Assembly (NCBI GenBank): GCA_910586535.1
Contig: CAJUHS010000001.1
Coordinates: 310,396-374,395 of the forward strand
Source of the DNA: an uncultured Oscillospiraceae bacterium
Lineage (GTDB): Bacteria > Bacillota > Clostridia > Oscillospirales > Ruminococcaceae
DNA: 64,000 bases
Direction of reading: 5' to 3'
Position 1 is the stretch's first letter, and each line of letters begins with the position of its first letter. The notes under the pieces were generated by a model, which was not told the DNA's origin, ran no database searches, and saw only the letters and a list, made by a program, of their open reading frames with translations. The translations under genes and the position numbers were made by a program. This document shows, piece after piece, positions 1 to 8,056 of the stretch.

Positions 1-3000
1 GCAACGTTTATCTCAATACCAGATTCAAGCACGTCCTCGGGATCGGTGAGGGTAAGTTCAGCCCGTCCGCCGCCGAAAAGCTCCACGAAAATTTCCTTGA
101 AGTTCTCATTGATCTGATTGAAGCTTTCGCTGAACTGCCTCCTCATGTTATCGGTAAGCTCCTCGATAAGCTGTTCAAGCTCCCGCTTCGAGGTCTCCAC
201 ATCATCAAGCTGACCTCGCATGAAGCTGTATCTCTCGGAAACTTCCTTGTACTCCTCTATCGCTGCAACGTTGACATTTCCCAAACCTCGTATCTTCTGC
301 TTGATCTCGTTCAGTTCGCGCTGCACCGTCAGCAGATCCTCCACCGGAGCCGCCGTTTCCCGCGCCTCTGAAAGATATAGTCCGTACTGCTCCTGCATAT
401 CGGAAATAATTCCGTCGTAGTTGTTTTGTACAGAGCCTTGGCGCTCTTCCAGCCTTGTCATTTCCCGCGAAAACTTTTCTCTGTCGTCTGTCAGACTGCG
501 TATTTTTACACGCCCCTCATTGGATTTTTGCTCCATTTCCCTTTTTGCGGACTGTTCCTCCAGAATTTTTGCGTTTATTTCCGATACTGCGTCCGCCGCA
601 TTTTCCAGTGAGGACCTACGTTCTTCTATAAGCTTTTCCTTTTCGGAAATGATTTTTTTCTGTTCCTCCAGAGCCACGGCAAGCCGCGCGGAATTGTCCC
701 CCAACGCGGAAAACTGCTCCTCAAGCTGCTTTATTTCCGCCTCTAACGCGTCCTTGTCCTTGCTTCGTTCAAGCTGGTACAGCTTCATTTCCGAAAGCTT
801 TTCCGAAAGCTTTTCCCTTTTTTCCTTTATTTCCAGGCGCATTTCCTCGCTGTCCGCCGCCTGCTTTTCCAGCTCTGCTATCTCTTCCTCGCATTTCCGC
901 AGATTTTCCTCCGCTTCCGAAGTATTTCTGTCATTTTCCTTTATTTTTTCCGCGTAGCGCTTTGCGTTTTCAACTGCCGCCTTTATCTGCGACTCGTTCT
1001 GCTCCAGAAGCGATGCGATTCGCTTTATTTCCGACTCAAAGCGTATCTTATCCTCGCCGATAACCCTAAGCTCGTCCTTAGCCCCCTCGATATCAAAGCC
1101 CAGCTTGTCTGCTTCCGCCTGGAGCTTTTCCATATTCTGCTTGACTTCCCCGACTCTTGCGGAAAGCTTGTTCCTTTCGTTTTCAAGCTTTTCTATGTCG
1201 TTCTTTCTGGTAAGCACTCCGCTAGACTTAGCTGCCGAGCCTCCAGTAAATGAACCTCCCGCATTGATGACCTGACCGTCAAGAGTTACTATTTTAAATT
1301 TGTAGCCGTACTTTTTAGCAATTAACGTAGCGTCGTCAATGTCCTCTGCAACGGCAATACGCCCCAAAAGGGAATTAAACACCCCCGTGAGATTTTCGTC
1401 AAAACCGACTATATCGACTGCAAGGGAAACGAAACCCGCGCAGTCCTCCAAACCGCGCTCTGCCAAACGGTTACCCTTTACCGATGTGACCGGCAGAAAC
1501 GTAGCACGACCTGCCTTTGACTCCTGCAAAAGACGTATGCCCCGCTTGGCGGTTTCCTCGTTGTCCACAACAATATTCTGAAGCGCGCCGCCCAGAGCTG
1601 TCTCAATGGCAAGACTGTATTTCCCTTCGACCCTGATGAGCTGCGCTACAGAGCCGTACACACCGCGAAGCTGACCTGTTCTGGAGGCTTTCAGCACCTG
1701 CTTTACCGAGTGAGCAAAACCCTCCATGCTGTTTTCAAGATCCGTCAGCATTTTTATCCTCTGCTCCTTGTCGCGTATGGAAAAGCTGATGTCCTCAAAC
1801 TCCTTTTTCGTCAGGGAAAGCTTTTCCGACCGCCCCTGCCAGAGCTTTGTCAGACCGTTGACGCGGTTGTTAAATTCACCTGATTTTTCCTCCAGCATAC
1901 GAACGTCGTCCTCAGTCTCACGCTTTTCCGCTGAAAGCTGCTCGCCGTTTTCGCGTAACTGCTCCTCCTGTTCGCGGCACTGCTTTAACTGTTCTGTAAG
2001 CTCTTTTTTTCCCGAATCTCCGGATGTGACCGCAATTTTCAGCTCCGATTGCCTGATATAAAGCTTTCCCAATGCGCCGTTAACGTCTGAAAACTTGCTG
2101 TCAAAGCTGTCCTGCTCGCCGGAAAGCCTGTTCAGCTCTTCGCTTGCAGTCTTGTGCTTCTCTTCGGTGTCGGAAATATCCTCCTCCGCTTTCTTCACCA
2201 AAGCAAGCTTTTCCTCGATGATACGGCGGTTTTCCTCGCCGGAATTTTCCGCGCTTTCCTGCTGTTTTTCAATGTCGGAAATGGTCTCCAGACAGTGGGA
2301 AATGTCGTTTTCAAAAACGGCGATATCCGAGTGGAGCTGTGTGTTGGACTTTTCCGCCTCAAGAATTTTCGCACGCATTTCCTCAATTTTCAGCGACGAG
2401 GACTCCATTTTCGTCTGCAAATCCTCCGCCTCCGCTTCAAGACGGGAAATATCTGCCTCCACCGCGTCGTATTCGCCTTTATTTATAAGTATCTTGTCGG
2501 AAATTTCCTCAAGGCGGGCTTTCAGATCGTCAAGCTGCTTGACCCAAGCCGCAATTTCCAAGGACTTTTTCCTGTCCGACAGTTCAAGGAACTTCGCCGC
2601 CTTTTCAGATTGAATACGCAGGGGTTCCACACGGCTTTCAAGCTCTCCCATAATGTCGTTGAGACGGAGAATGTTTTCCTGAGCCGCCGCAAGCCGTCTT
2701 TCCGCCTCCGCTTTCTTATAACGGAACTTGGAAATTCCAGCCGCCTCCTCGAAAATTTCCCTGCGCTCGCCCGATTTTGCGGACACTATCTCCGCGACCC
2801 TGCCCTGTCCGATAATAGAGTAGCCGTCGCGGCCCAGACCAGTATCCATAAAAAGCTCATATATATCTTTCAGGCGCACCTGCGAACCGTTTATCATGTA
2901 CTCGCTTTCGCCGCTGCGGTAAAGCTTTCTCGTTACCGACACCCTGTCCGCAGAGACTTGCAGCAGACCTCGGTTGTTGACTATGTTAAGGGTGACCTGC

Positions 3001-3233
3001 GCAAATCCCATAGGCTTGCGCTGAGTAGTGCCTGCAAAAATAACGTCCTCCATTTTTCCGCCTCGCAGAGTTTTGGAGGACTGCTCCCCAAGCACCCAGC
3101 GAACGGCGTCGCCTATGTTGGACTTACCGCTTCCGTTTGGACCCACAACAGCGGTGAGACCCTTGTGAAAGTCCAGCTTTATCTTATCGGGGAACGATTT
3201 GAACCCCTGCATTTCAAGTGATTCCAGATACAT
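1..3233 (-). CDS. smc: Chromosome segregation ATPase SMC (partial, 3' end outside window)
   Basis: SMC condenses and segregates the chromosome as an ATP-driven homodimer with ScpA/ScpB. About 1077 residues are visible. The N-terminal Walker A motif GPNGSGKS lies at residues 31-38. A long Glu/Lys/Arg-rich coiled coil follows, then a globular hinge at about residues 520-665 with the glycine-rich GGSFTGG segment, then the returning coiled coil. The C-terminal signature and Walker B head half lie beyond position 1, so the gene is cut by the window and not broken. The start chosen is the ATG whose complement is 3231-3233, giving MYLESLEMQGFKSF, the usual SMC N-terminus. It begins four bases after the stop of the radical-SAM gene and so is the distal gene of an rnc/radical-SAM/smc operon, an order common in Clostridia. 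Confidence 0.97.
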   Translation of the reverse strand, partial: MYLESLEMQGFKSFPDKIKLDFHKGLTAVVGPNGSGKSNIGDAVRWVLGEQSSKTLRGGKMEDVIFAGTTQRKPMGFAQVTLNIVNNRGLLQVSADRVSVTRKLYRSGESEYMINGSQVRLKDIYELFMDTGLGRDGYSIIGQGRVAEIVSAKSGERREIFEEAAGISKFRYKKAEAERRLAAAQENILRLNDIMGELESRVEPLRIQSEKAAKFLELSDRKKSLEIAAWVKQLDDLKARLEEISDKILINKGEYDAVEADISRLEAEAEDLQTKMESSSLKIEEMRAKILEAEKSNTQLHSDIAVFENDISHCLETISDIEKQQESAENSGEENRRIIEEKLALVKKAEEDISDTEEKHKTASEELNRLSGEQDSFDSKFSDVNGALGKLYIRQSELKIAVTSGDSGKKELTEQLKQCREQEEQLRENGEQLSAEKRETEDDVRMLEEKSGEFNNRVNGLTKLWQGRSEKLSLTKKEFEDISFSIRDKEQRIKMLTDLENSMEGFAHSVKQVLKASRTGQLRGVYGSVAQLIRVEGKYSLAIETALGGALQNIVVDNEETAKRGIRLLQESKAGRATFLPVTSVKGNRLAERGLEDCAGFVSLAVDIVGFDENLTGVFNSLLGRIAVAEDIDDATLIAKKYGYKFKIVTLDGQVINAGGSFTGGSAAKSSGVLTRKNDIEKLENERNKLSARVGEVKQNMEKLQAEADKLGFDIEGAKDELRVIGEDKIRFESEIKRIASLLEQNESQIKAAVENAKRYAEKIKENDRNTSEAEENLRKCEEEIAELEKQAADSEEMRLEIKEKREKLSEKLSEMKLYQLERSKDKDALEAEIKQLEEQFSALGDNSARLAVALEEQKKIISEKEKLIEERRSSLENAADAVSEINAKILEEQSAKREMEQKSNEGRVKIRSLTDDREKFSREMTRLEERQGSVQNNYDGIISDMQEQYGLYLSEARETAAPVEDLLTVQRELNEIKQKIRGLGNVNVAAIEEYKEVSERYSFMRGQLDDVETSKRELEQLIEELTDNMRRQFSESFNQINENFKEIFVELFGGGRAELTLTDPEDVLESGIEINV

Positions 3234-3237
3234 ATTT

Positions 3238-4248
3238 TTATTCCTTTTTTACAATTATCTCACGGTTTTGCAGGCTTTCATCGGGACAAATCTTAATTCC
3301 CGCACCCATTTCCGCAAAGTACAGTATGTTGCATTTCCGCTGTCCCGCAGCCTTGCTTACGGCGTTCGGCGCGGCGTAAACTCTGTAGCTCCCTTTTTCT
3401 TTTATGCGCTTTTCCATTTCCCTGCGGAACAGTATCCCCTCAACGATCTCACGGAAAGCAGGGTGATAAAGCCCTCCCAGCATATCCGCCTCAGTTGTCT
3501 CGGACGCGTGCAGACCCAGCTTTATAACCCGTATACCCGCCGCCTCAAACATTTCCAGCATATCCGCACAAAGCTCTGCCGCTGTATCGAACCTGTAAGG
3601 AACGTACTCCCCGCTTTGAAAAAGCTCTCCCAAGCGGGTATTTTTAAGTATCACAGCAGGGTACAGCCTTGCGGTATCAGGAGCAAGGGCAATAAGCCTT
3701 TTCGCAGTTTCCATATCCTTTTCAGACGTAGAGCGGTACAGACCTATCATCATCTGCAATCCCAGCTCGAAACCGTACTCCTTTATCATTGCTGAAGCTT
3801 CAGCCACCTGCGCGGCTGTGTGTCCCCTGTTATTCGCCGCAAGAACGCCGTCGTCCATAGACTGCGCTCCAAGTTCGACCGCGGACGTCCCATAGCTTTT
3901 CAGTATTTCGAGGACTTCTCCGTCTATGCAGTCGGGTCGGGTGGAACAGCGTATGCCTCGCACCTTGCCGCTTTTTAGAAACGGCTGCGCCGCTTCAAGA
4001 AGCGAGACCATATAGTTTCTGTCTACCGCAGTAAAGCTGCCTCCGAAGAAGGCTATTTCCGAATCACCGTCCGGAAGTACTTCACAGGCGGCTTCAAGGG
4101 TACGCCCAACCTCTTCTGCGGAAGGCGCAGAAACGGTACTGCTTATGACCCGCTGATTGCAGAACGAACAGGCGTTGGGGCACCCCATATGGGGTATGAA
4201 AATCGCTATATTGCTGTGCCGTTTGCCCTGCATTTTTTGCGTACCCAT
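3238..4248 (-). CDS. Radical SAM protein, Elp3-like without acetyltransferase domain
   Basis: A 336-residue radical-SAM enzyme with the iron-sulfur motif CxxxCxxC (Cys23, Cys27, Cys30) near the N-terminus. A glycine motif (FFGGSF) follows at about 69-74, and later there is SAM-barrel sequence with 'STRPD' and 'ELGAQS' elements seen in Elp3-type proteins. The protein ends without the GNAT half of true Elp3, so tRNA-uridine modification is only a guess and the exact reaction is unknown. Its ATG overlaps the stop of rnc (TAATG), so the two are translationally coupled. The gene sits between rnc and smc, a frequent Clostridial arrangement. Confidence 0.9.
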   Translation of the reverse strand: MGTQKMQGKRHSNIAIFIPHMGCPNACSFCNQRVISSTVSAPSAEEVGRTLEAACEVLPDGDSEIAFFGGSFTAVDRNYMVSLLEAAQPFLKSGKVRGIRCSTRPDCIDGEVLEILKSYGTSAVELGAQSMDDGVLAANNRGHTAAQVAEASAMIKEYGFELGLQMMIGLYRSTSEKDMETAKRLIALAPDTARLYPAVILKNTRLGELFQSGEYVPYRFDTAAELCADMLEMFEAAGIRVIKLGLHASETTEADMLGGLYHPAFREIVEGILFRREMEKRIKEKGSYRVYAAPNAVSKAAGQRKCNILYFAEMGAGIKICPDESLQNREIIVKKE

Positions 4249-4934
4249 TATTCCTTGTAGCCCATTAGGCGAAGAGCTTCACAAGCGGCGGCTTGCTCCG
4301 CCTGCTTCTTGCTGTGACCCTCGCCTGTGCCTATCACATTGCTGTTCAGCCGTACCTGTACCACAAACTTTCGGTCATGGTCGGGACCTGTCTGGTCTGC
4401 AAGAACATACTCCACCCGCTCCTCGGGATTTTTCTGTATTATCTCCTGAAGCATAGTCTTGTAGTCGTGTAGGGACTTTGAACCCGTTGCTTCAATATTT
4501 TTAGGTATAAAGGACAACACGTATTTTTCCGCGGCCTCCATTCCGCCGTCAAGAAAAACGGCGGCGATAACAGCTTCAAAAGCATCCGAAACTATAGAGG
4601 GCCGTTCCCTGCCGCCGCTGTTTTCCTCGCCCTTGCCCAACAGAATATGCTTTCCCAAGTCAATTTTTTTTGAGAACTCGAACAGCGCCTTTTCGCACAC
4701 CAAGGAGGCTCTTATTTTGGTCAGTTCCCCCTCGGGCAGGTGCTTGAAATGGGTAAAAAGGTGCTTTGACACGACAATGGAAAGTACGCTGTCTCCCAAA
4801 AATTCAAGCCGCTCATTGGAATGTCTGCCCCGCTTTACTTCATTAGCATAGGACGAATGGGACAGAGCCTCATGCAGCAGTTCCTTGTTTTTAAAGGTAT
4901 AGCCAATTTTATTTTCAAATTCCGTGAAATCCAT
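4248..4934 (-). CDS. rnc: Ribonuclease III
   Basis: RNase III cleaves double-stranded RNA, including 30S rRNA precursors. The 228-residue product is the family's usual length. It has the catalytic signature ERLEFLGDS at residues 41-49 and a second acidic cluster 'SDAFEAVIAAVFLD' about 70 residues later, together supplying the Mg2+-binding carboxylates. The C-terminal third is a double-stranded RNA-binding domain ending with the typical KKQAEQAAACEAL helix. The gene lies 22 bases downstream of plsX and is followed by the radical-SAM gene through a TAATG overlap, so a plsX-rnc-radicalSAM-smc transcript is likely. Confidence 0.97.
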   Translation of the reverse strand: MDFTEFENKIGYTFKNKELLHEALSHSSYANEVKRGRHSNERLEFLGDSVLSIVVSKHLFTHFKHLPEGELTKIRASLVCEKALFEFSKKIDLGKHILLGKGEENSGGRERPSIVSDAFEAVIAAVFLDGGMEAAEKYVLSFIPKNIEATGSKSLHDYKTMLQEIIQKNPEERVEYVLADQTGPDHDRKFVVQVRLNSNVIGTGEGHSKKQAEQAAACEALRLMGYKE

Positions 4935-4956
4935 TTTTTATACTCCCGAAAAATTA

Positions 4957-5988
4957 TTATGCGTTTGTATTTGTATTTGCAGTGCTTTTCTTATCGCCTC
5001 CGAGAGCCGCAAGAGACGTGGTTATCTCCTCTACGACCTTGCCCTCAACACAGTTCTTCGCCTGCCTTACAGCGTTATAGAAAGCCCTTCCGTTAGACGA
5101 GCCGTGCGCCTTGATAACAGGCTTTGAGATACCCAGCAGAACCGCGCCGCCTACCTCGGTGTAGTCCATTTTCTTTTTGAAAGCCTTGATCTTTTTCATT
5201 ATCATAAGAGCGGCAAGCTTGCCTCCGAAGCTTGTCATAAGCATATCTTTAAGAGTATGGCTGAAAAACGAGCCCATGCCCTCGTAAAGCTTCAGCAGAA
5301 CATTTCCCGTAAAACCGTCGGAGACTACCACTTCGCACGCACCGAAAGGTATCTCCCGCGCTTCAAGGTTGCCGTAAAAGCTTACCGGAGCATTCTTAAA
5401 CTGCCTGTAGGCTTCAAGCTCCAGTTCCCTGCCTTTTGTATCCTCAGAACCAACGTTGACAAGTCCCACCTTGGGAGACTTCACGCTCATGACCTTGTTC
5501 ATGTAGCAGCTTCCCATAATACCGAACTGGACAAGCATTTCGGGACGGCAATCCACATTTGCGCCGCCGTCCACCAGTATCATATGACCCTTTGCCGTTG
5601 GCATGATAGGAGCGAGAGCCGCACGCTTTACGCCCTTGATGCGCTTTGCAATAAATGTAGCGCCCACGACGAGAGCGCCCGTGCTGCCTGCGGAAACAAA
5701 AGCGTCTCCCTTGCCCTCGGCAAGAGCTTTAAGTCCCACAGCCATGGAACAGTCTTCCTTTTCCTTGATGACAGCGGTAGGCTCCTCGTGAATGTCAATA
5801 ACCGACTCGGTATGTATTATTGATATTTTATCGAGAGATATTCCGTTTTTTTCGGCAGTTTCGCGGATAATTTTTTCATTCCCCGTAAGCACCACCTCGA
5901 CGTCAAGCTTCTGTACAGCTTCCGCCGCACCTTTCAGGACTTCAAGAGGAGCGTTATCCCCGCCGAATGCGTCAACTATTATTTTCAT
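4957..5988 (-). CDS. plsX: Phosphate acyltransferase PlsX
   Basis: PlsX converts acyl-ACP and phosphate to acyl-phosphate, the first step of the PlsX/PlsY route to phosphatidic acid. It is a soluble, membrane-associated enzyme. The 343-residue sequence starts MKIIVDAFGGDNAP, the typical PlsX N-terminus, and contains 'SAGSTGALVVGAT', 'LVDGGANVDC' and 'VSDGFTGNVLLK', all characteristic of the family. A ribosome site (GAAAGGAAG) precedes the ATG. The C-terminus carries a short Thr/Asn/Ala tail of low complexity. acpP, often next to plsX, is absent here; the next downstream gene is rnc. Confidence 0.96.
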   Translation of the reverse strand: MKIIVDAFGGDNAPLEVLKGAAEAVQKLDVEVVLTGNEKIIRETAEKNGISLDKISIIHTESVIDIHEEPTAVIKEKEDCSMAVGLKALAEGKGDAFVSAGSTGALVVGATFIAKRIKGVKRAALAPIMPTAKGHMILVDGGANVDCRPEMLVQFGIMGSCYMNKVMSVKSPKVGLVNVGSEDTKGRELELEAYRQFKNAPVSFYGNLEAREIPFGACEVVVSDGFTGNVLLKLYEGMGSFFSHTLKDMLMTSFGGKLAALMIMKKIKAFKKKMDYTEVGGAVLLGISKPVIKAHGSSNGRAFYNAVRQAKNCVEGKVVEEITTSLAALGGDKKSTANTNTNA

Positions 5989-6078
5989 GGGTTTATCTTC
6001 CTTTCTTTTGGTTTATCATGTAAATCAGAATTTATCTACTCTACAAACCGGAATTTATTCAACTTGACAAGCTGAAAT

Positions 6079-6516
6079 TTATAGAACCTTTTTCATTATG
6101 CTGTTCTCATTTTCCACATATCCATTTTTAGGATAAAATTGCCAAGATTCAAACCACTGTTCTTTGGGCATACCCAAATGAACAACAATTGCAGTTTTAC
6201 CGTGATTTTTTGCATACTCTTCAGCTGTATTTAACAGTTTTGTTCCGATACCTTTATGCTTGATATTGCATTTTACGAAAAGTCTATGTATATAGCATTC
6301 ATTAGAATTTTCAATTGGTTTTACTCCTACGCTTCCTATAACTCTATCATCATCATCAATTGCTATCCAAAATTTGCCGCCTTTATCAATATAGTTTTTT
6401 TGAATATCAAGTAAGTCCTCGTTAAGTCTTGGTACTCTGCCGAGTGCGTTTTTCGCTTCAAGAATCATAAATATCAAATCATCTCTATATCTGTTTTCAA
6501 ACAAAATAATTTTCAT
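6079..6516 (-). CDS. GNAT family N-acetyltransferase
   Basis: A 145-residue GNAT-fold protein with the acetyl-CoA-binding segment 'HKGIGTKLLNTAEEYAKNHG' and a C-terminal 'FYPKNGYVENENSIMKK' element typical of this fold. The substrate cannot be told. The gene is clearly richer in A+T than trmFO and plsX on either side, with many AAT, TTT and ATA codons, and it interrupts an otherwise compact housekeeping block. It may therefore be a recent insertion. No strong promoter was seen. It lies in the same direction as its neighbours. Confidence 0.85.
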   Translation of the reverse strand: MKIILFENRYRDDLIFMILEAKNALGRVPRLNEDLLDIQKNYIDKGGKFWIAIDDDDRVIGSVGVKPIENSNECYIHRLFVKCNIKHKGIGTKLLNTAEEYAKNHGKTAIVVHLGMPKEQWFESWQFYPKNGYVENENSIMKKVL

Positions 6517-6548
6517 TTTTTCTCCATCAACTTCCGAGTTATCGTGAC

Positions 6549-7874
6549 TTATTTCAAACTGTAAACTATCAACTGTAAACTGTCAACTGCCCTGTCTGCA
6601 ATGACTTGATACCGTTCCTGCTTGTCCTTTATGCGAACGTCAAGGTCGGGGAGTATCCCCATATTCGCCCCCATCGGCTGGAAATTCTCCACGCTTTCGT
6701 CGGAAATATACCTTGCAAGCGCGCCTGTCATTGTTTCCCCCGGCAGGACGAGCGTGTCCCTGCCGGAAAGCCGTCTCGCCATATTCAGACCCGCCATTAT
6801 ACCGCTTGCGGCGGACTCCATGTAGCCCTCTACACCTGTTATCTGTCCCGCAAAGAACAGGTTCGGACGCGTCCTCAGAGAGAAATCTCCGTTAAGGACT
6901 TTCGGAGAATTTATGAACGAGTTGCGGTGCATAACTCCGTACCGCACAAACTCGGCATTTTCAAGTCCCGGTATCATGGAAAATACCCGTTTCTGCTCGC
7001 TGAATTTCAGATTTGTCTGGAATCCCACAATATTGTAAAGCGTACCCAAGCTGTTCTCTTTGCGCAGCTGCACCACGGCATATGGACGTTTCCCCGTTAC
7101 GGGATCGGACAGTCCTACTGGTTTCATTGCACCGTAGCGCATAGTTTCCTCGCCACGCTTTGCAAGGACTTCTATAGGCATACAGCCCTCGTAGACCGTA
7201 AAATCATCGCCCTTTGCACTCTTATCAAAATCGTGAAGCGGCGCGGACTCAGCATTTTTCAGTTCCTGCCAAAAGCCGGTGTACTCCTCTTTCGTAAAAG
7301 GACAGTTTATATAATCGTCGTCCCCCCTGCCGTAACGGGCCGCAAAGAAAATTTTTTCCTTGTTCAACGACTCGTAGGTAACAATGGGAGCCGCAGCGTC
7401 GTGAAAACTAAGATATCCTCCGCAGAGCTTTTCTATGTTTTCCGCAAGTCTTCCGCCCGTCAGAGGACCCGTGGCGATTATCACGTTTCCGTCGGGAATT
7501 TCCGAAATCTCTCCGCACTTGACGGTTATATGCGGATTTGAGACAATTTTCTCGGTAACAAGATCGGAAAATTTTTCTCTGTCAACGGCAAGCGCTCCGC
7601 CTGCGGGTACAGCAGTTTCCTCGGCGCAGGGAACAGTAAGAGAACCGAGCCTCCGCATTTCTTCTTTAAGAAGTCCCGCCGCGGAATTTATTCTCGAAGC
7701 TTTCAAAGAGTTTGAACAGACAAGCTCCGCAAAGCCATTGTATTTGTGTGCGGGAGTAAATTTTTGCGGCTTCATTTCCCAAAGCTCCACGTCCAGACCC
7801 GCTTTTGCAATCTGCCATGCCGCCTCGCAGCCTGCAAGTCCCGCGCCTATTACGGTGATTTTTTTATCGTTCAA
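6549..7874 (-). CDS. trmFO: tRNA uracil-54 C5-methyltransferase (folate/FAD-dependent) TrmFO
   Basis: TrmFO makes ribothymidine at position 54 of tRNA using methylenetetrahydrofolate and FADH2. The 441-residue product has the N-terminal FAD-binding motif GAGLAG at residues 10-15, followed by 'CSNSLK' and 'ATGPLTGGRLAENI', all typical of TrmFO. A conserved 'GQITGVEGYMESAASG' block lies in the C-terminal half. The last residues (roughly VDSLQLIVYSLK) are encoded by a simple repeat tract at 6556-6589, so the natural C-terminus seems to have been replaced or extended by repeat DNA. topA is the upstream neighbour, an order common in Firmicutes. Confidence 0.95.
   Translation of the reverse strand: MNDKKITVIGAGLAGCEAAWQIAKAGLDVELWEMKPQKFTPAHKYNGFAELVCSNSLKASRINSAAGLLKEEMRRLGSLTVPCAEETAVPAGGALAVDREKFSDLVTEKIVSNPHITVKCGEISEIPDGNVIIATGPLTGGRLAENIEKLCGGYLSFHDAAAPIVTYESLNKEKIFFAARYGRGDDDYINCPFTKEEYTGFWQELKNAESAPLHDFDKSAKGDDFTVYEGCMPIEVLAKRGEETMRYGAMKPVGLSDPVTGKRPYAVVQLRKENSLGTLYNIVGFQTNLKFSEQKRVFSMIPGLENAEFVRYGVMHRNSFINSPKVLNGDFSLRTRPNLFFAGQITGVEGYMESAASGIMAGLNMARRLSGRDTLVLPGETMTGALARYISDESVENFQPMGANMGILPDLDVRIKDKQERYQVIADRAVDSLQLIVYSLK
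6556..6589. repeat. Short direct-repeat tract overlapping the 3' end of trmFO
   Basis: The tract consists of near-copies of a unit reading AACTGTAAACT/AACTGTCAACT, about three units long. It covers the last codons of trmFO and ends just before its stop. Such tracts usually lie between genes, so here the coding frame has absorbed one. Confidence 0.7.
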
Positions 7875-8056
7875 TTTTATTCTCCAAAAAATTGTTATTC
7901 TTTATCCTTTACCTTTGAACCGTCCTCAAACACCTTTGGATTTACGGAGTACATCTCAATATACCAACATTTAAGACAATTCATAATAATTCTCATTTCA
8001 GAAAACAGAATTATGTCGTTTTACATATGCGGGACGGGAAACCCGTTCCATACGTA

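Noticed and set aside
2154..3221. 355-codon open frame on the plus strand opposite smc
   Set aside because: It lies fully inside the coding strand of smc, has no ribosome site or family resemblance, and results from the codon bias of smc.
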